DNA from: Mallotus nudiflorus
Lineage: Eukaryota > Streptophyta > Magnoliopsida > Malpighiales > Euphorbiaceae
Assembly (NCBI GenBank): GCA_947683625.1
Contig: CANTUR010000596.1
Span: 1 to 64,000 of the forward strand
Length of the DNA stretch: 64,000 nt
Direction: 5' to 3'
Position 1 is the stretch's first letter; each line of letters begins with the position of its first letter. The notes under the pieces are model-generated. The model saw only the letters and a list, made by a program, of their open reading frames with translations. It made no database searches and had not been told where the DNA came from. Both the position numbers and the translations under genes were made by a program. Below are positions 61,996 to 64,000 of this stretch, in pieces.

Positions 61996-63092
61996 ATGGG
62001 TCTCGACTGCAATTTCCAGTCGGAAAAAACGAAAACGGTAACGACATGGCTAGCGGTGGCAGTCGGAGTTTCACTACTAGGATTGTACCTAAAAACCGGC
62101 GAACTCAATCCGTGCAGAAGAATATTGATGAGAAAAAAGAAGAAGAAGACACGTGTCTACATGGACGGTTGTTTCGACATGATGCATTACGGTCACTGTA
62201 ACGCTCTCCGTCAAGCGCGTGCATTAGGTGATGTGTTGGTTGTTGGTGTTGTGAGTGACGCCGAGATTATCGCCAATAAAGGTCCTCCGGTGACTCCTCT
62301 CCATGAGCGGATGATTATGGTTAACGGCGTTAAATGGGTTGATGAGGTGATTCCTGATGCGCCGTATGCTATAACTGAAGAATTCATGAAGAAACTGTTT
62401 GAAGAGTATAATATTGATTATATTATTCATGGTGATGATCCTTGTGTTTTGCCTGATGGTACTGATGCGTATGCGCTTGCTAAAAAAGCTGGCCGTTACA
62501 AGCAAATTAAGCGAACCGAGGGAGTGTCTAGCACCGATATTGTTGGTTGGTATTGTTGGTTATGATTTGACTTAATTTGATTTGGGTTTTGCTTAATTTT
62601 TTAATGTGATAATGATGGAGGTTGTGCTTAATTTTAATGCTCTGGGGTTTTAATTTTAATTTTAACAGGTAGAATGTTGCTTTGTACGCGAGAGAGATCA
62701 ATTAGTGATAGCCATAATCATTCATCTTTGCAAAGACAATTTAGCCATGGCCATGGTCAGAAATTTGAAGATGGTGGATCTGGAACTGGAACTCGTGTTT
62801 CTCATTTTCTTCCTACTTCCCGCAGAATTGTTCAATTCTCCAATGGCAAGGTATAAATTGTTATAATATTCGTCTTATGGTATGTAATCTGTCTCCTTTT
62901 ATCATTTTGTGGCTTCTTATACGTGGGACTTAAAGAAATGGTTTTCTATTTTAGGTGAACAATGTTTAGTGTGAAACCTTGTCATTTCTTGATGAATTTT
63001 TTTTACACTTGGGGTTGCAGGGTCCAGGTCCTGATGCTCGCATTGTTTATATAGATGGTGCTTTTGATCTTTTTCATGCTGGACATGTTGAG
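61996..63092 (+). CDS. PECT1: CTP:phosphoethanolamine cytidylyltransferase, 5' part (gene runs off the window)
   Basis: Three exons visible: 61996-62545, 62669-62850, 63021-63092 (268 codons of about 420 usual for the family). The rest lies beyond 64000, and 63093-64000 is intron. It makes CDP-ethanolamine from CTP and phosphoethanolamine, the rate-limiting step of the CDP-ethanolamine route to phosphatidylethanolamine. Seen: a hydrophobic segment at residues 17-32 (TWLAVAVGVSLLGLYL) that fits the known mitochondrial outer-membrane anchor; the first nucleotidyltransferase domain with HYGH at 64-67; RTEGVSST at 173-180; a Ser/His/Gly-rich linker (exon 2); and the start of the second domain with HAGH at 263-266. 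All splice sites are GT..AG and in phase. Confidence 0.96.
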
Positions 63093-64000
63093 GTATATTA
63101 TATGAATACGCTCTTTCTTTGCTCCTCTTGTTTAAATGCGTAGGTTTTGGATGTTTAGTTGCTAGAATTTGTTTTTGTAGCTTTGTGCACTCGTTAAAAC
63201 TATCTTGCATTTTCCTTGTTCTTGTAATTAAGGTTAAATTTAACTTCTTTTATTTTTACGGAACTATTTTGCGATACGTAATTTGAACTTTTAGATTCTA
63301 ATGCTTGTCAAAAATTGTATCATGTGTGCACATGTGCATGTGATGCCTCAATAGCTAGAATGAGATTAGTGGAAGGAGAGTTAGTACCCTGTTGCAGCAA
63401 GCTGGCATAGGAGCTCTACGGGCTGTCCTTGCTTTTATAGGTATTGATTGCATTGAAGATGCCTATTTAAGTTAGTATGTGTGGTTGTATTGTCATAGAT
63501 CTGTAGGTTTGGTTGTTGATCTTATGGGAGAATATATAGTTTCAAATATTGAAGGATCCTTAAGAGTGTAATTGTTTATGATTAGGTTGAACTAAATCAA
63601 GTTTATGGAATGGACCTGCATCACAACAGGAAATTTAGCAAGGGGGGCAGCAACAAGGACCATAAAGAGATGCCAAGATGATAGGTTTTTGTGTGAGATG
63701 GATCTTCATAAAGGAGGGTAATGTTGATGAGAATGTTAAACGTGAAGCTATAGGATATGGATGAAATGATAGGGTCTATATCTTTTTTGGTAAAAAAGAA
63801 AAAATTCACTATTCATAGATTAATAAGAAAATTGCCTATAGATTAGTTTAAGGTGGGCTTTGACCTGTGGAGCCTTATGTCCATTCCTATTTTGCTCTTA
63901 GACTGTGCTTGGGTCAGGTAAATTCAAAACATTCAAATAAAATTAATGACAGGGATTTGGTATACGCTATTGATTTTATTAACAAGCTTATTAGGACAAG
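63093..64000 (+). other. PECT1 intron 3 (continues past the window)
   Basis: Begins GTATATTA after exon 3. The next PECT1 exon (continuing after the HAGH helix) is not found by 64000, so this intron is at least 908 bp. No other gene is seen in it. Confidence 0.7.

Noticed and set aside
62224..62505. 93-codon minus-strand frame
   Set aside because: Antisense of PECT1 exon 1.
1..64000. CRISPR arrays, rRNA or tRNA genes, bacterial-type operons, riboswitches
   Set aside because: None found. Tandem repeats here are LTR-internal or microsatellite, and the only tRNA-like boxes belong to the SINE at 26929.

Overview
The window is nuclear DNA from a flowering plant, most likely a woody or herbaceous eudicot. 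It is AT-rich, its genes have plant-type introns, and it carries SCARECROW, a plant folate-cycle FolD and an ethanolamine-phosphate cytidylyltransferase, together with plant-type LTR retrotransposons, a TRIM, a SINE and MITE-like elements. I cannot fix the species from sequence alone.

Layout. (1) 1-14528 is a nest of dead LTR retrotransposons. A Ty3 chromovirus of Tekay/Del type (+ strand; end of its 5' LTR at 1-267, internal region 268-5346, 3.1-kb 3' LTR 5347-8449) abuts the gag of an older Tat/Ogre-like element on the minus strand (8450-14528; 5' LTR 12636-14528, degenerate PBS next to it). That gag is split by a 2.0-kb solo LTR (9431-11430) flanked by a perfect CATGT duplication. (2) 17095-19886 (minus) is SCARECROW: two exons, 817 codons from the first in-frame ATG, with an apparent N-terminal frameshift or uORF upstream. 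(3) 20.7-43.6 kb is a gene-poor, very AT-rich stretch with a tRNA-derived SINE with target-site duplication, a hAT-like non-autonomous element, ~194-bp tandem repeats, two direct LTR-like blocks and a minus-strand Tekay-like LTR. (4) 43919-46093 (+) is a five-exon FolD gene, probably mitochondrial. (5) 46625-54821 (minus), convergent with FolD, is a 15-exon gene for a conserved plant protein with a C-terminal GOLD domain; one intron holds a TRIM retroelement. (6) 56.6-57.7 kb holds gene debris: the first exon of an ASHR1-like SET protein and a broken PPR gene. (7) 61996 to the window end (+) is the 5' part of PECT1 (three exons visible).

The intact genes do not form an operon or obvious pathway cluster. 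They cover root and bundle-sheath patterning (SCR), one-carbon metabolism (FolD), a probable membrane-traffic related protein (GOLD domain) and phosphatidylethanolamine synthesis (PECT1). I found no CRISPR array, tRNA, rRNA or clearly new biological system. The most informative observations are the reconstructable nesting order of the retroelements, their CAG-to-TAG decay signature, the intronic TRIM, and the 5' end of SCR. Exon borders were set by reading splice sites and frame by hand; they have not been tested against transcripts.
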